A DNA stretch of 64,000 nt from Stutzerimonas stutzeri (GTDB taxonomy: Bacteria > Pseudomonadota > Gammaproteobacteria > Pseudomonadales > Pseudomonadaceae). Every line of letters starts with the position of its first letter. Within the stretch, counting starts at the first letter, position 1. Shown here piece by piece: positions 20,224 through 28,420 of this stretch. Position numbers and translations under genes: made by a program. The stretch spans positions 248,001 through 312,000 of the forward strand of contig NZ_PPXG01000006.1 of assembly GCF_002909485.1 (NCBI RefSeq). Reading direction: 5' to 3'. The notes beneath the pieces are model-generated. The model did not search any database and was not told where the DNA came from. It worked only from the letters and a program-made list of their open reading frames with translations.

Positions 20224-20601
20224 GTTGTTCTCCCGTCAAAGCTGGCGGCGATGATAGCGGTGCGAGCGCGCAGGGGTCATCCGCCGATCGGCATACGAGA
20301 CAGAAGATGGGAGAAATGGGACATCGAGGCGGGAGGTTAGACAGTATTGCGCGTGTAGCGTTTATTGCTGCACGCCGGCGATGGCAGTTGCGCCACCACC
20401 GGCAGCAGCCTCGCAGAACCCGGTCCGATAAAGGAGGCACTCCATGTACCCCTAGGTCGCTCCGCGTGGCAGAACAACCCGACCCCCTGGTTCACCCCGC
20501 TGAGGGGTCGAGCGCGCAGAGCCGTTACACTCGACGCGCGCTTTGGATCATCTTCGAAGCCGAACATGATCCGGCAAATTTGGCTTCCTATGCCGCTGCA
20601 A
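20224..20601. other. Non-coding gap with orphan ribosome site and hairpin
   Basis: No gene is supported here. On the plus strand a strong ribosome site AAAGGAGG (20430-20436) stands 7 bases before an ATG that opens only three codons (ATG TAC CCC TAG, 20444-20455). A 7-bp hairpin CGACCCC/GGGGTCG follows at 20480-20510 without a T run. The combination could be a leader peptide or the remains of a lost gene. The left end contains the spmAB-like gene promoter. Confidence 0.4.
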
Positions 20602-20631
20602 CTCCAAAATGCAGCCGCCCTTGCGGGCGGC
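20602..20631 (-). terminator. Intrinsic terminator after the DUF1328 gene
   Basis: GCCGCCC and GGGCGGC form a 7-bp stem with a 4-base loop (20614-20631). On the minus strand the stem is followed by GCATTTTGG. It lies 10 bases beyond the stop codon of the small membrane protein gene. Confidence 0.75.
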
Positions 20632-20640
20632 TATGACGCA

Positions 20641-20811
20641 TCAAACGCGCGGCCCGCGACCACGGCCGAAGATCAGCGATGCTACGAACAGCACCAGGAA
20701 AACCACGAACAGGATCTTGGCGATACCCGTAGCGGTACCTGCGATGCCACCGAAGCCCAGTACAGCAGCGATGATGGCGATGATCAGGAAAGTAATTGCC
20801 CAACTCAGCAT
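20641..20811 (-). CDS. DUF1328 small membrane protein (YtjA-like)
   Basis: A 56-residue protein read from the ATG at 20811. It begins [20 protein letters not shown] and continues [20 protein letters not shown], giving two membrane helices and a short basic tail (GRGRGPRV). This matches the DUF1328/YtjA family, whose members are of the same length and are often induced by stress. An AGAGGAG ribosome site lies upstream. No biochemical function is known. Confidence 0.9.
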   Translation of the reverse strand: MLSWAITFLIIAIIAAVLGFGGIAGTATGIAKILFVVFLVLFVASLIFGRGRGPRV

Positions 20812-20923
20812 GGTGTGACTCCTCTTTGGTTCAGGAACGGTTCTCAGCGGATCAGATCAGCCCGATCGGCATCGATGTTTTTTTCGCATCCTTGCTGGTT
20901 CGCTTGCACGTCCCCTTCGTTGC

Positions 20924-21160
20924 TCAAAACACCCAGCGCTGCTCAGCAGGCGCCTGGCGATAATCGATCGTTTGCGGTTTCTGACCGGTCCGCACAAGCT
21001 CAATAGGTTGAGCGTCATACATACCGATTCGTTCCGCTGAATTCTGTTGCACCTGGCTGAGCGGTTGCGACATGGGGCGTTCGGCGCCCATGATCAGTAC
21101 AACAACCGCAGCAGAGAGGAATCCCTTGCTGGCCAATGACACGCGGGCTTGGCGATCCAT
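20924..21160 (-). CDS. Hypothetical exported or membrane-anchored small protein
   Basis: A 78-residue protein starting at the ATG at 21160, behind AAGGAG. One hydrophobic segment (FLSAAVVVLIMG, ~14-25) after a basic start suggests a signal anchor. The rest is polar and ends in an aromatic QRWVF. I do not recognise a family. It lies in a cluster with the DUF1328 and DUF2383 genes in the same direction, so a stress-related envelope role is possible. Confidence 0.65.
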   Translation of the reverse strand: MDRQARVSLASKGFLSAAVVVLIMGAERPMSQPLSQVQQNSAERIGMYDAQPIELVRTGQKPQTIDYRQAPAEQRWVF

Positions 21161-21277
21161 TCTCAACTCCTTCTAAGCGTGGCAACTCGTTTCGTTGACC
21201 AAGTTATTGCAGGTGTCGTGCCAGGCGAGACGGCACAGCTAAACCGTTTTAAATCAATAACTTACGGATGCCAACTC

Positions 21278-21314
21278 GGGGTGCGTCAACTCAAATTGCA
21301 TGAGCACCCCTTTT
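21278..21314 (+). terminator. Terminator-like hairpin oriented to the plus strand
   Basis: GGGGTGC (21278-21284) pairs with GCACCCC (21304-21310), extended inward by TCA/TGA after a one-base bulge. A TTTT run follows only on the plus strand. Both neighbouring genes are on the minus strand, so the orientation is unexpected. It may end a short plus-strand RNA, or serve as an imperfect terminator for the DUF2383 gene. Confidence 0.5.
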
Positions 21315-21338
21315 ATGCCGGGCGTTTTGCACGACCGC

Positions 21339-21770
21339 TTAGTGACGCGCCTCCTTGAGCTGCCGAATCCGCCCATGGCACGCACGCAACTTTGGTAGCT
21401 CGATGGCGAGCAATGCCCTGACATCCGGTTCGGCATCGCCAATGGCATCCTCGAAAGCCCGCAAGATGTCCGCCTCGGTATGTTCAAGCTGGTCGACATA
21501 GGCGGTGTCGTGATCGCCGATGCGCGATCGGGCATCGGCGTAGAGTTCTCGCATGCGTCCAGTCAGCGTTCCGCCTTGTGAAGGCTGTTCGTGACTGGCG
21601 GCTACTTTCACGGTCAGTGCCTGGATGACCTGAGTCTTTGCCTGGGCAAGGTCGCGGAACAGATGCTGCAGCTCGACGTCCTTTACTTCGTCGGCAGCAT
21701 GCTGGTAGAAACGCTGCCCGTCGCGCGTGATCTCGATCAGCTCGTTGAGCTGGTTCATGGACTGGTTCAT
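21339..21770 (-). CDS. PA2169-type DUF2383 four-helix bundle protein
   Basis: A 143-residue soluble protein beginning MNQSMNQLNELIEITRDGQR at the ATG at 21770, behind a strong AGGAGG site. The spacing of helices and the motif EVKDVELQHLFRDLAQAKTQ fit the DUF2383 ferritin-like/four-helix bundle family. Members are often induced by stress, but the function is not established. A longer frame upstream is unnecessary. A sigma-54-like promoter lies 75-90 bases upstream. Confidence 0.85.
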   Translation of the reverse strand: MNQSMNQLNELIEITRDGQRFYQHAADEVKDVELQHLFRDLAQAKTQVIQALTVKVAASHEQPSQGGTLTGRMRELYADARSRIGDHDTAYVDQLEHTEADILRAFEDAIGDAEPDVRALLAIELPKLRACHGRIRQLKEARH

Positions 21771-21844
21771 ACAACCTCCTGTGGATTTGCGACAGATCGC
21801 GCCGGATACCGCGTGCCGGGATGCGGCGCCTTCTGATAATCGTC

Positions 21845-21859
21845 GCAAGCCGCATGCCA
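21845..21859 (-). promoter_or_regulatory. Sigma-54-like promoter for the DUF2383 gene
   Basis: On the minus strand the sequence reads TGGCAT-GCGGC-TTGC, with the required GG and GC ten bases apart and one mismatch to the TGGCAC half-site. The start point would be near 21833, leaving a ~60-base leader before the AGGAGG site. No activator site was identified. Confidence 0.5.
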
Positions 21860-22079
21860 GCAGGCCCGCCGAGGCTGCCCCTGGCAAATCAGCCACTTGG
21901 AAGAAGTCGTTGATCGCCATGGTGTGCAGCATGCAGGAAAGCCTTGTCTGCACCGTGCAACTTGCAAGACTTTTCATAGACTAAGCACTCGCCAGCAACG
22001 CAACGGCGCCGCCGGGCGCTCGACACGCCATAATCAAATATTTTTCAGCGACCGAATTCGCCTTTGACGGGGAGCATCC
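21860..22079. promoter_or_regulatory. Intergenic region upstream of algB
   Basis: This is the remaining part of the 309-base divergent gap. It must carry the algB promoter. A possible -10 CATAAT lies near 22030 and a GGGGAG ribosome site just before the algB ATG. No clear -35 or operator could be assigned. Confidence 0.35.
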
Positions 22080-23426
22080 ATGGACCAAACGACGGACAAC
22101 GGCGGACGCATCCTCCTTGTGGATGATGAAGCGGCGATCCTGCGTACTTTCCGCTATTGCCTGGAGGACCGCGGCTATACGGTCATGACCGCAGCCAGTG
22201 CAGCGCAAGCAGAAGCGATACTGCAACGGCAGGTGTTCGATCTGTGCTTCCTCGATTTGCGTCTGGGCGAAGACAACGGCTTGGATGTGTTGCAGCAGAT
22301 GCGCTTGCTCGCGCCCTGGATGCGGGTAGTGATCGTCACCGCGCATTCGGCAGTGGATACCGCCGTAGATGCCATGCAAGCCGGCGCGGCCGATTACCTG
22401 CTCAAACCGTGCAGCCCGGAACAGCTTCGTCTCTCCGCGGCCAAGCAGTTGGAAGTACGCCAGATGGCGGCGCGCCTGGAAGCGCTGGAAGGTGAAGTCA
22501 AGCAACGCAGTGATGCGTTGGGTTCGCACAGCCCGGCGATGATGGCTGTGCTGGAAACAGCGCGGCAAGTAGCAGACACCGACGCCAACATCCTTATTCT
22601 CGGTGAGTCCGGTACCGGCAAGGGTGAGCTGGCGCGCGCCATTCACACCTGGAGCCGCCGCTCTAAGAAGGCCTTCGTCACCATCAACTGTCCTTCGCTG
22701 TCATCCGATCTGATGGAAAGCGAACTGTTCGGTCATAACCGCGGCGCGTTCACTGGAGCGACCGAGAGCACCCTGGGCCGCGTCAATCAGGCCGACGGCG
22801 GCACGCTGTTTCTGGATGAGATCGGCGACTTCCCGCTGGCCCTGCAACCCAAGCTGCTGCGCTTCATTCAGGACAAGGAGTACGAGCGGGTAGGCGATCC
22901 GGTCACCCGCCGCGCTGACGTGCGTATCCTTGCAGCAACCAATCTGAACCTCGAGGAGATGGTTCGCGAGGGCAAGTTTCGCGAGGATCTGCTCTATCGT
23001 CTCAACGTCATCACCCTCAACCTGCCGCCGATGCGCGAGCGCCCCGAGGATGTCTTGACGCTGGCCGAACGCTTTCTGGCCTTCTTTGTGAAGAACTACG
23101 GCCGTCCGGCGCGCGGTTTCAGCGACGCGGCAACCGCTGCACTGAAAACCTACCGCTGGCCGGGCAACGTCCGTGAACTACGCAACGTGGTCGAGCGAGC
23201 GAGCATCATCTGCCCGCAGCAAATGATCGACGTCAGTCATCTCGGGCTTGGTGAGCAGGTCGGCAGCAACGCACCGCGCATTGGTGAACCGCTCAGCCTC
23301 GAAGCACTGGAAAAAGCCCATATCGCCGGGGTGCTGAGCACCAGTGACACTCTGGAACAAGCGGCGCGCATCCTCGGGATCGATGCCTCGACCCTCTACA
23401 GAAAGCGTAAGCAGTACGGCCTATGA
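22080..23426 (+). CDS. algB: NtrC-family response regulator AlgB
   Basis: A 448-residue DNA-binding regulator. The receiver domain has DDE and phospho-acceptor Asp59 in LCFLDLRLGEDNG. The AAA+ domain (~150-380) shows Walker A GESGTGKGE, the sigma-54 contact loop GAFTGAT, Walker B GGTLFLDEIGDF and RWPGNVRELRN. A Fis-type helix-turn-helix ends the protein (AARILGIDASTLYRKRKQYG). Length, Asp59 and the kinB gene overlapping by 4 bases identify AlgB, which controls alginate, biofilm and virulence genes in Pseudomonas. The activator motif is intact. Confidence 0.95.
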   Translation: MDQTTDNGGRILLVDDEAAILRTFRYCLEDRGYTVMTAASAAQAEAILQRQVFDLCFLDLRLGEDNGLDVLQQMRLLAPWMRVVIVTAHSAVDTAVDAMQAGAADYLLKPCSPEQLRLSAAKQLEVRQMAARLEALEGEVKQRSDALGSHSPAMMAVLETARQVADTDANILILGESGTGKGELARAIHTWSRRSKKAFVTINCPSLSSDLMESELFGHNRGAFTGATESTLGRVNQADGGTLFLDEIGDFPLALQPKLLRFIQDKEYERVGDPVTRRADVRILAATNLNLEEMVREGKFREDLLYRLNVITLNLPPMRERPEDVLTLAERFLAFFVKNYGRPARGFSDAATAALKTYRWPGNVRELRNVVERASIICPQQMIDVSHLGLGEQVGSNAPRIGEPLSLEALEKAHIAGVLSTSDTLEQAARILGIDASTLYRKRKQYGL

Positions 23427-25210
23427 AACTCCAGATGAAGCTGCGAACCCGGCTATTCCTCGGGTTTTCAGCACTGATGACGGTAGCCCTACTCGGCCTG
23501 CTCCTGGCGCTGGTCAGCGTGATGCAGATGGCCAAGAGCCAGGAACAGCTGATTCGCAATAACTTCGCCATCATTGAGGTCAACCAGCAATTGCGTCAGG
23601 CGCTGGGAAACCACCTGATCGTCATGCTGACCGATGATAGCCAAGGCGAAGCACTGGATTCACTGCGCCAGAGCTTCCAGCAAACCCTCGAACGTGGCAT
23701 CGCCGAAGCCAAGGATGACGCCGATCGGCAAGCGTTCCAGGCCATCGCCAGCGCCTATGCCAACTTCCTTCAGCAGGCCGACGCGTCCAGGCATCAGCGC
23801 CTTTCGCTGCTGGAAGACAACCCCTTGAGCCAGGCCTTCAATCAAGTTCGCAGCCTGATGTCCGATATGCAGCGCACGGCATACGACAAGATCCGCGATA
23901 CGGAGCTGCGCAGTCGCGATCGTGCTTCGCTGCTGGCGGGGCTGCTGGGCCTCACGGCAATCGCCGTGCTGTTGATCGGCTTCATCACCGCGCACAGTTT
24001 CGCGCGCCGCTTCGGCGAGCCGATCGAACGACTTTCCGCAGCGGCAGACCAGATCGGACGCGGCGACTTCAACATTTCCCTGCCAACTCCGCCGATTGCC
24101 GAACTGTCCTCCCTGAGCCGTCGCTTCGGGCTCATGGCCCAGGCGCTGCACGAGTTCAAGCAAACCAATGTCGAGGCCCTGGTCAACGGCCAGCAGCGTC
24201 TGCAGGCCCTGCTCGACAGCATCGACGACGGCCTGTTGATCATCGACCGTGACGGCCGCCTGGAGCACGCCAACCCGGTGGCGCAGCGCCAGCTTGCCTG
24301 GGAGAACGAACACCTCGGCTCGACGCTGGGCGAAGCACTGGGCTATCCGGACCTGGACAAAGCGGCGCGGCAGGTGCTTGACGACAAACCGCTGTCCGAT
24401 CCACCCGAGGACCTGATCATCGAGGCCGACGGCGAACGCCGCCTGCTAGCCTGGCGCATCAGCCCCGTCAGCCACCACGACGGCAGCATCAGTGGAGCGG
24501 TCATGGTGCTGCACGATGTCACCGATCAACGCACCTTCGAGCGCGTACGCAACGAGTTCGTACTGCGCGCATCTCACGAGCTGCGCACACCCGTCACCGG
24601 TATGCAGATGGCATTCAGTCTGCTGCGCGAGCGCCTGCGCTACCCGCCGGATAGTCGCGAGTCGGACCTGTTCGACACCGTGCACGAAGAAATGCAACGT
24701 CTGGTCCGACTGATCAACGATCTGCTCAATTTCTCGCGCTACCAAAGTGGCCAGCAAAAGCTCGAGGTCGAGCAGTGCAGTATTCCCGAACTGCTCGAGG
24801 CCGCGCGCCAACGTTTCGAGGTGGCCGCCGCCGACCAGGATGTGCAGCTAAAACTGGAACTGCAGCAGCCGCTGCCGACCCTGATGCTTGACCGTCAGCA
24901 GATCGAACGGGTTATGGATAACCTGCTGAGCAATGCTTTGCGGCACACGCCCAAGGGTGGCGAAGTCCGTCTGCTGGCGCGTCACCATGGCGAGCGGATG
25001 ATCCTCAGCGTGGAAGACAACGGCGAGGGCATTCCCTATAGCCAGCAGGCACGCATCTTCGAACCGTTCGTGCAGATCGGCCGTCGTCGCGGCGGTGCCG
25101 GACTGGGACTTGCCTTATGCAAGGAAATCGCTCAACTGCATGGTGGCCGCATTGGCGTGCATTCGCGGATCGGCCACGGCACCATCTTCTACGTTGCACT
25201 GCCGATCTGA
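23423..25210 (+). CDS. kinB: Sensor histidine kinase KinB
   Basis: A 595-residue inner-membrane kinase, the partner of AlgB. Transmembrane helices lie at ~12-35 and ~170-190 around a periplasmic helical sensor. HAMP ~190-245 and PAS ~255-370 follow, then the HisKA site VLRASHELRTPVTGM with His385 and Pro390. The ATPase has DNLLSNALRHTP, VEDNGEGIP and GGAGLGLALCKE. The length and His385 match P. aeruginosa KinB as I recall it. The ATG overlaps the algB stop by 4 bases, implying coupled translation. KinB mainly acts as a phosphatase toward AlgB under non-inducing conditions. Confidence 0.95.
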   Translation: MKLQMKLRTRLFLGFSALMTVALLGLLLALVSVMQMAKSQEQLIRNNFAIIEVNQQLRQALGNHLIVMLTDDSQGEALDSLRQSFQQTLERGIAEAKDDADRQAFQAIASAYANFLQQADASRHQRLSLLEDNPLSQAFNQVRSLMSDMQRTAYDKIRDTELRSRDRASLLAGLLGLTAIAVLLIGFITAHSFARRFGEPIERLSAAADQIGRGDFNISLPTPPIAELSSLSRRFGLMAQALHEFKQTNVEALVNGQQRLQALLDSIDDGLLIIDRDGRLEHANPVAQRQLAWENEHLGSTLGEALGYPDLDKAARQVLDDKPLSDPPEDLIIEADGERRLLAWRISPVSHHDGSISGAVMVLHDVTDQRTFERVRNEFVLRASHELRTPVTGMQMAFSLLRERLRYPPDSRESDLFDTVHEEMQRLVRLINDLLNFSRYQSGQQKLEVEQCSIPELLEAARQRFEVAAADQDVQLKLELQQPLPTLMLDRQQIERVMDNLLSNALRHTPKGGEVRLLARHHGERMILSVEDNGEGIPYSQQARIFEPFVQIGRRRGGAGLGLALCKEIAQLHGGRIGVHSRIGHGTIFYVALPI

Positions 25211-25235
25211 CGGCGCCACCTCGAGGAAGCCCCCG

Positions 25236-25640
25236 ATGCCGAGCCTGAACCCAAGCCCAGAGCAGCTTGCCGATTATGTTGAGGCGATGCCTTCCGGCGT
25301 GCCGATTCTGATGCTCAATCTGCTGCGCTACAACGACCAGGCGACCTATCCACCCGGAAGCCATCACAGCCCGTGCAGCGGCCGTGAAGCCTACGCCCGT
25401 TACAGCCGCGTGGCGCTGGCCAAGGTTCAGGCAAGCGGCGGCGCCGTAGAGATTCGCGCCAAGGCCCATGCCGCGCTGATTGCGCCACCGGATGAGCATT
25501 GGGACGAGCTGCTGCTGGTCAGTTACTCATCCAAGGAAGCCTTCCTGGCAATGGTCAGCGACAGCGAATATCAGCTCGCTGCGGAACATCGCACCGCAGC
25601 CCTGGCTGACTCGAGGCTGATTGGTACCACCCGCTACTGA
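25236..25640 (+). CDS. DUF1330-like domain protein
   Basis: A 134-residue soluble protein from the ATG at 25236, behind GAGGAAG. The segment GVPILMLNLLRYND near the start and ELLLVSYSSKEAFLAMVSDS later follow the dimeric alpha/beta-barrel fold of the DUF1330 family. No catalytic residues are evident. It lies 25 bases after kinB and may be its last cotranscribed gene. It is convergent with the amidase gene, the two stop codons being 3 bases apart. Confidence 0.75.
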   Translation: MPSLNPSPEQLADYVEAMPSGVPILMLNLLRYNDQATYPPGSHHSPCSGREAYARYSRVALAKVQASGGAVEIRAKAHAALIAPPDEHWDELLLVSYSSKEAFLAMVSDSEYQLAAEHRTAALADSRLIGTTRY

Positions 25641-25643
25641 CCT

Positions 25644-26432
25644 TTAGCGCTTGGCCTGGCTGGCGAGCACCTGCAGCATCGCAGCGGTCTCGGCATCGGG
25701 CTCCCCATCGAAACGGGCCGGGCGGTACTTCATCTGGAACGCAGCGATCACGTTGCGCGTCTCGTCGTCCAGATGGCCATGGCGCGGCACCCGATAGCCC
25801 TGCGCGGCCAACGCATCCTGGAACCAGGCGATGGTCGGCAGGCCAGCAGACGCATAGCGCATCCGCTGCGCGGTGACTGCATCGGCATCAGGCCAGGGCA
25901 CCAGCCCCTCGTCGGCGAGGCGCTTCCACGGGAACAAAGGCCCCGGATCGACTTTGCGCTGTGGGGCGATATCGCTGTGGCCGATGATGGCGCCCGGTTT
26001 GAGGTCGTGCCGCGCCATGATGTCCTTGAGCAGCACCACCAACGCGTCGATCTGCGCATCGGAATAGGGGTACCAAAGCCTGCGCCCGTCCGCGCTTTCC
26101 ACATAACCCCGGTTGACTAGTTCGATGCCGATCGAAGTGGCATTCAGCCAGGTACGGCCATTCCACTCGCTTTCCCCCGCGTGCCAGGCGCGGCGGTTCT
26201 CATCTACCAGCCTATAGATGGTCGCGGGCGATTCGCCGATCAGATAGTGACTGCTGACATCACGGCCACTGAGCAGCTCCAGTGAGCGCGGCAGGTCGGT
26301 CGAGGTGTAATGCAGCACGATGAACTGAGCACGGCTGTCATGGCCGATCGAGCTGTAGCTGGTATCGATGCGCGGACCGCTGGCGCAACCGGCCAGCAGT
26401 AGAAGCAGCAGGGTGGTGGTGATGAGTTTCAT
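25644..26432 (-). CDS. ampDh2: Periplasmic N-acetylmuramoyl-L-alanine amidase, AmpDh2-like lipoprotein
   Basis: A 262-residue peptidoglycan amidase that cleaves the bond between MurNAc and the stem peptide. It begins with a lipoprotein signal and lipobox LAGC (Cys16). The Amidase_2 domain (~30-170) keeps the zinc ligands His41, His152 (GHSDIAPQRKVDPG) and Asp162 with Lys160. A C-terminal peptidoglycan-binding domain follows (~185-255, GHLDDETRNVIAAFQMKYRP). The residue after Cys16 is Ala, not Asp, so outer-membrane sorting is expected. Position after algB-kinB matches ampDh2 in P. aeruginosa. Confidence 0.9.
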   Translation of the reverse strand: MKLITTTLLLLLLAGCASGPRIDTSYSSIGHDSRAQFIVLHYTSTDLPRSLELLSGRDVSSHYLIGESPATIYRLVDENRRAWHAGESEWNGRTWLNATSIGIELVNRGYVESADGRRLWYPYSDAQIDALVVLLKDIMARHDLKPGAIIGHSDIAPQRKVDPGPLFPWKRLADEGLVPWPDADAVTAQRMRYASAGLPTIAWFQDALAAQGYRVPRHGHLDDETRNVIAAFQMKYRPARFDGEPDAETAAMLQVLASQAKR

Positions 26433-26572
26433 CAGGAAGACCTCTGTGTCGACGACGAAATGACGCAGATGGGCAATGCCATGCGAGCTCTGCCACGCCC
26501 GCGATGCAGCAGCACTCAGCGCAAATGAGACGGGATTATACCCGGCGAGCCGGCGTGATCCACGCCGCTCGG

Positions 26573-28420
26573 TCAGGCCAGCTCGACGCGGTTACGCCCC
26601 GCATCCTTGGCACGGTAAAGCGCTCCGTCGGCACGCTCGAAGGCACGCTCCGTGGTATCGCCATCGGTGAATGCAGTGAGCCCGGCGGATACGGTGATAG
26701 CGACGCGCTGCCCCTTGAAGTGGAAAGGACAGCTACCAATGGAATCACGCAAGGATTCCATCAACTGCCGCCCCGCGTCATAAGGAGTATTTGGCAGCAG
26801 CACAACGAATTCCTCGCCACCGAAGCGAGCAATGAAATCGGTCTTGCGCAGCCGCTTGTGCAACTCGGTGCCGATGATCTTGAGCACTCGATCGCCGGCC
26901 AGATGACCGTAGCCATCGTTGACCCGCTTGAAATGATCGACGTCCAGTACGGCCAGCAGCAGATCGCCACCGTAGCGTTGCCAACGGGCAAACTCGATAT
27001 CCAGACGCTCGTTCCAGGCGGCGCGATTGGGTAGCCCGGTCAACGGATCCTGCAACGCCTTTTGCCGCTGCTCCTCGAGATGCCCGCGCAGTCCACGCGC
27101 CGCCTGTTCCAGACTGCCAACTCGACTGACCAGCTGCTGCAGTCGCTCGCCAAGCTTCTGTTCCTGCTCACTGCGCTGCTGTCGATAGGTGTCGACCGTA
27201 CCCAACAGGCCGTCCAGACGCGCCTCGACCACTTGTTTCAGACTCTTGAGGTCGGTGGCCTGGCGCATGCTGTCTTGCAGACCACCGACCTGCTCACGCA
27301 GCTCGGCATCCAGCGCCTGGGCGGCATCACGGCCTTCGCTATGGCCCTGATGCGCTGCGAGCAGATTTTCCTGCATCGCAGTAAGGCGCTCGTTCAGCGA
27401 CTGCAGGTAGCTCTCGAACTCCCGCTGCCCCTGGTCGCCGAACGCGACCATAAGCATGGAGAGGTCATCCAGCAAGGGCACCAGCTCGTACCAGTTCAAG
27501 CCCTGCTCAACACGTGCACGCAGAGTCTGCTGCTGAGCCTGATGCTGCTCGGGCAGGTGCAAGCTATCAAGTAGGTTGCCCAACGTTGCTTCAATGCGCT
27601 CGGCGACGACGCTGTACGCAGGCTCCGGAGAATCCGGCAAGGCGTAAGACTCGGTGCCCTGCAAATGCTCGGGCTCTGGCTCGGCTTCTGCCTCGATCTC
27701 TCGCCCGACCTCTTGCTCGATCAGATCGAATTGCGCAGGGATCAAAGGCACTACATTCGGCGGTGCAACCTCGGGATCAGCCGCTGCCGGCTCGATCCTC
27801 GCCAATTGCATCAGCGCGATATCCTCCCTGGCGGCTGGACTGACTGTCGGAATAGTCGCCAGCAGCGGCTCGCCCGCCACCGCCACCGCCGCCGTGTCGT
27901 CGCGGCCGCCGAAAAAGCGCTTAAGGAACCCACTCTGCTGAGGCGCGGTTGCGCTCTGCAGACTCAGCACTTGCTCCTGCAGAACTCCCAATTCGCCGAG
28001 CAGTACGGGCAGCTCGCGCAACCGGGCCGCACGTTGATTCAGCTCTTTGGCGAAGCGCTTGAGCGGCTTGCGTAGCTCTGCCGGAAGCGGCATTCCCAGC
28101 AACTGAGAAACCAGCCGATGCAACGCGTCGGTCAGATGAGCGGCTCTTTCCTGGCGATGACGTTCAGACTCCAGCACGGCCTTTTCCAGGCGCGGCACAA
28201 GCTGGCTGAGCCCCTCATCCAGATCCCCCTCTCGCAGAATTTCACGCATCTCGTGCAGACAGCGCTCGACCGCCGGGTCGGCGCCTTCCACCGCCAGACT
28301 GCTGCGTACCAGGCTGCGACGCAGCAGGTCGACGCGCTGCTCCCAGCGAACCTCCTGCTGCTCCTGCCGCTCAGCCAACTGAAGGTATTTTTCCTTCCAA
28401 CGCTCGGCTTCTTCGCTCAT
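26573..28420 (-). CDS. Diguanylate cyclase (GGDEF) with long helical N-terminus
   Basis: A 615-residue cytoplasmic protein predicted to make cyclic-di-GMP. The C-terminal GGDEF domain (~450-612) has the active-site variant FGGEEF and an inhibitory I-site RKTD five residues before it. The first ~440 residues are largely coiled coil (repeated Glu/Arg/Leu/Gln) with a proline-rich linker at ~215-260. No membrane segment is seen. The ATG at 28420 overlaps the stop of the upstream EEP gene by 4 bases. It corresponds in position to PA5487 of P. aeruginosa (recalled). The input signal is unknown. Confidence 0.9.
   Translation of the reverse strand: MSEEAERWKEKYLQLAERQEQQEVRWEQRVDLLRRSLVRSSLAVEGADPAVERCLHEMREILREGDLDEGLSQLVPRLEKAVLESERHRQERAAHLTDALHRLVSQLLGMPLPAELRKPLKRFAKELNQRAARLRELPVLLGELGVLQEQVLSLQSATAPQQSGFLKRFFGGRDDTAAVAVAGEPLLATIPTVSPAAREDIALMQLARIEPAAADPEVAPPNVVPLIPAQFDLIEQEVGREIEAEAEPEPEHLQGTESYALPDSPEPAYSVVAERIEATLGNLLDSLHLPEQHQAQQQTLRARVEQGLNWYELVPLLDDLSMLMVAFGDQGQREFESYLQSLNERLTAMQENLLAAHQGHSEGRDAAQALDAELREQVGGLQDSMRQATDLKSLKQVVEARLDGLLGTVDTYRQQRSEQEQKLGERLQQLVSRVGSLEQAARGLRGHLEEQRQKALQDPLTGLPNRAAWNERLDIEFARWQRYGGDLLLAVLDVDHFKRVNDGYGHLAGDRVLKIIGTELHKRLRKTDFIARFGGEEFVVLLPNTPYDAGRQLMESLRDSIGSCPFHFKGQRVAITVSAGLTAFTDGDTTERAFERADGALYRAKDAGRNRVELA

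Noticed and set aside
20480..20510. tRNA-like or terminator hairpin in the 20.2-20.6 kb gap
   Set aside because: No cloverleaf can be built and no T run follows; it is only a 7-bp stem.
21771..21977. Longer start for the DUF2383 gene
   Set aside because: The extra N-terminal residues have no family match and the strong AGGAGG lies directly before the ATG at 21770.
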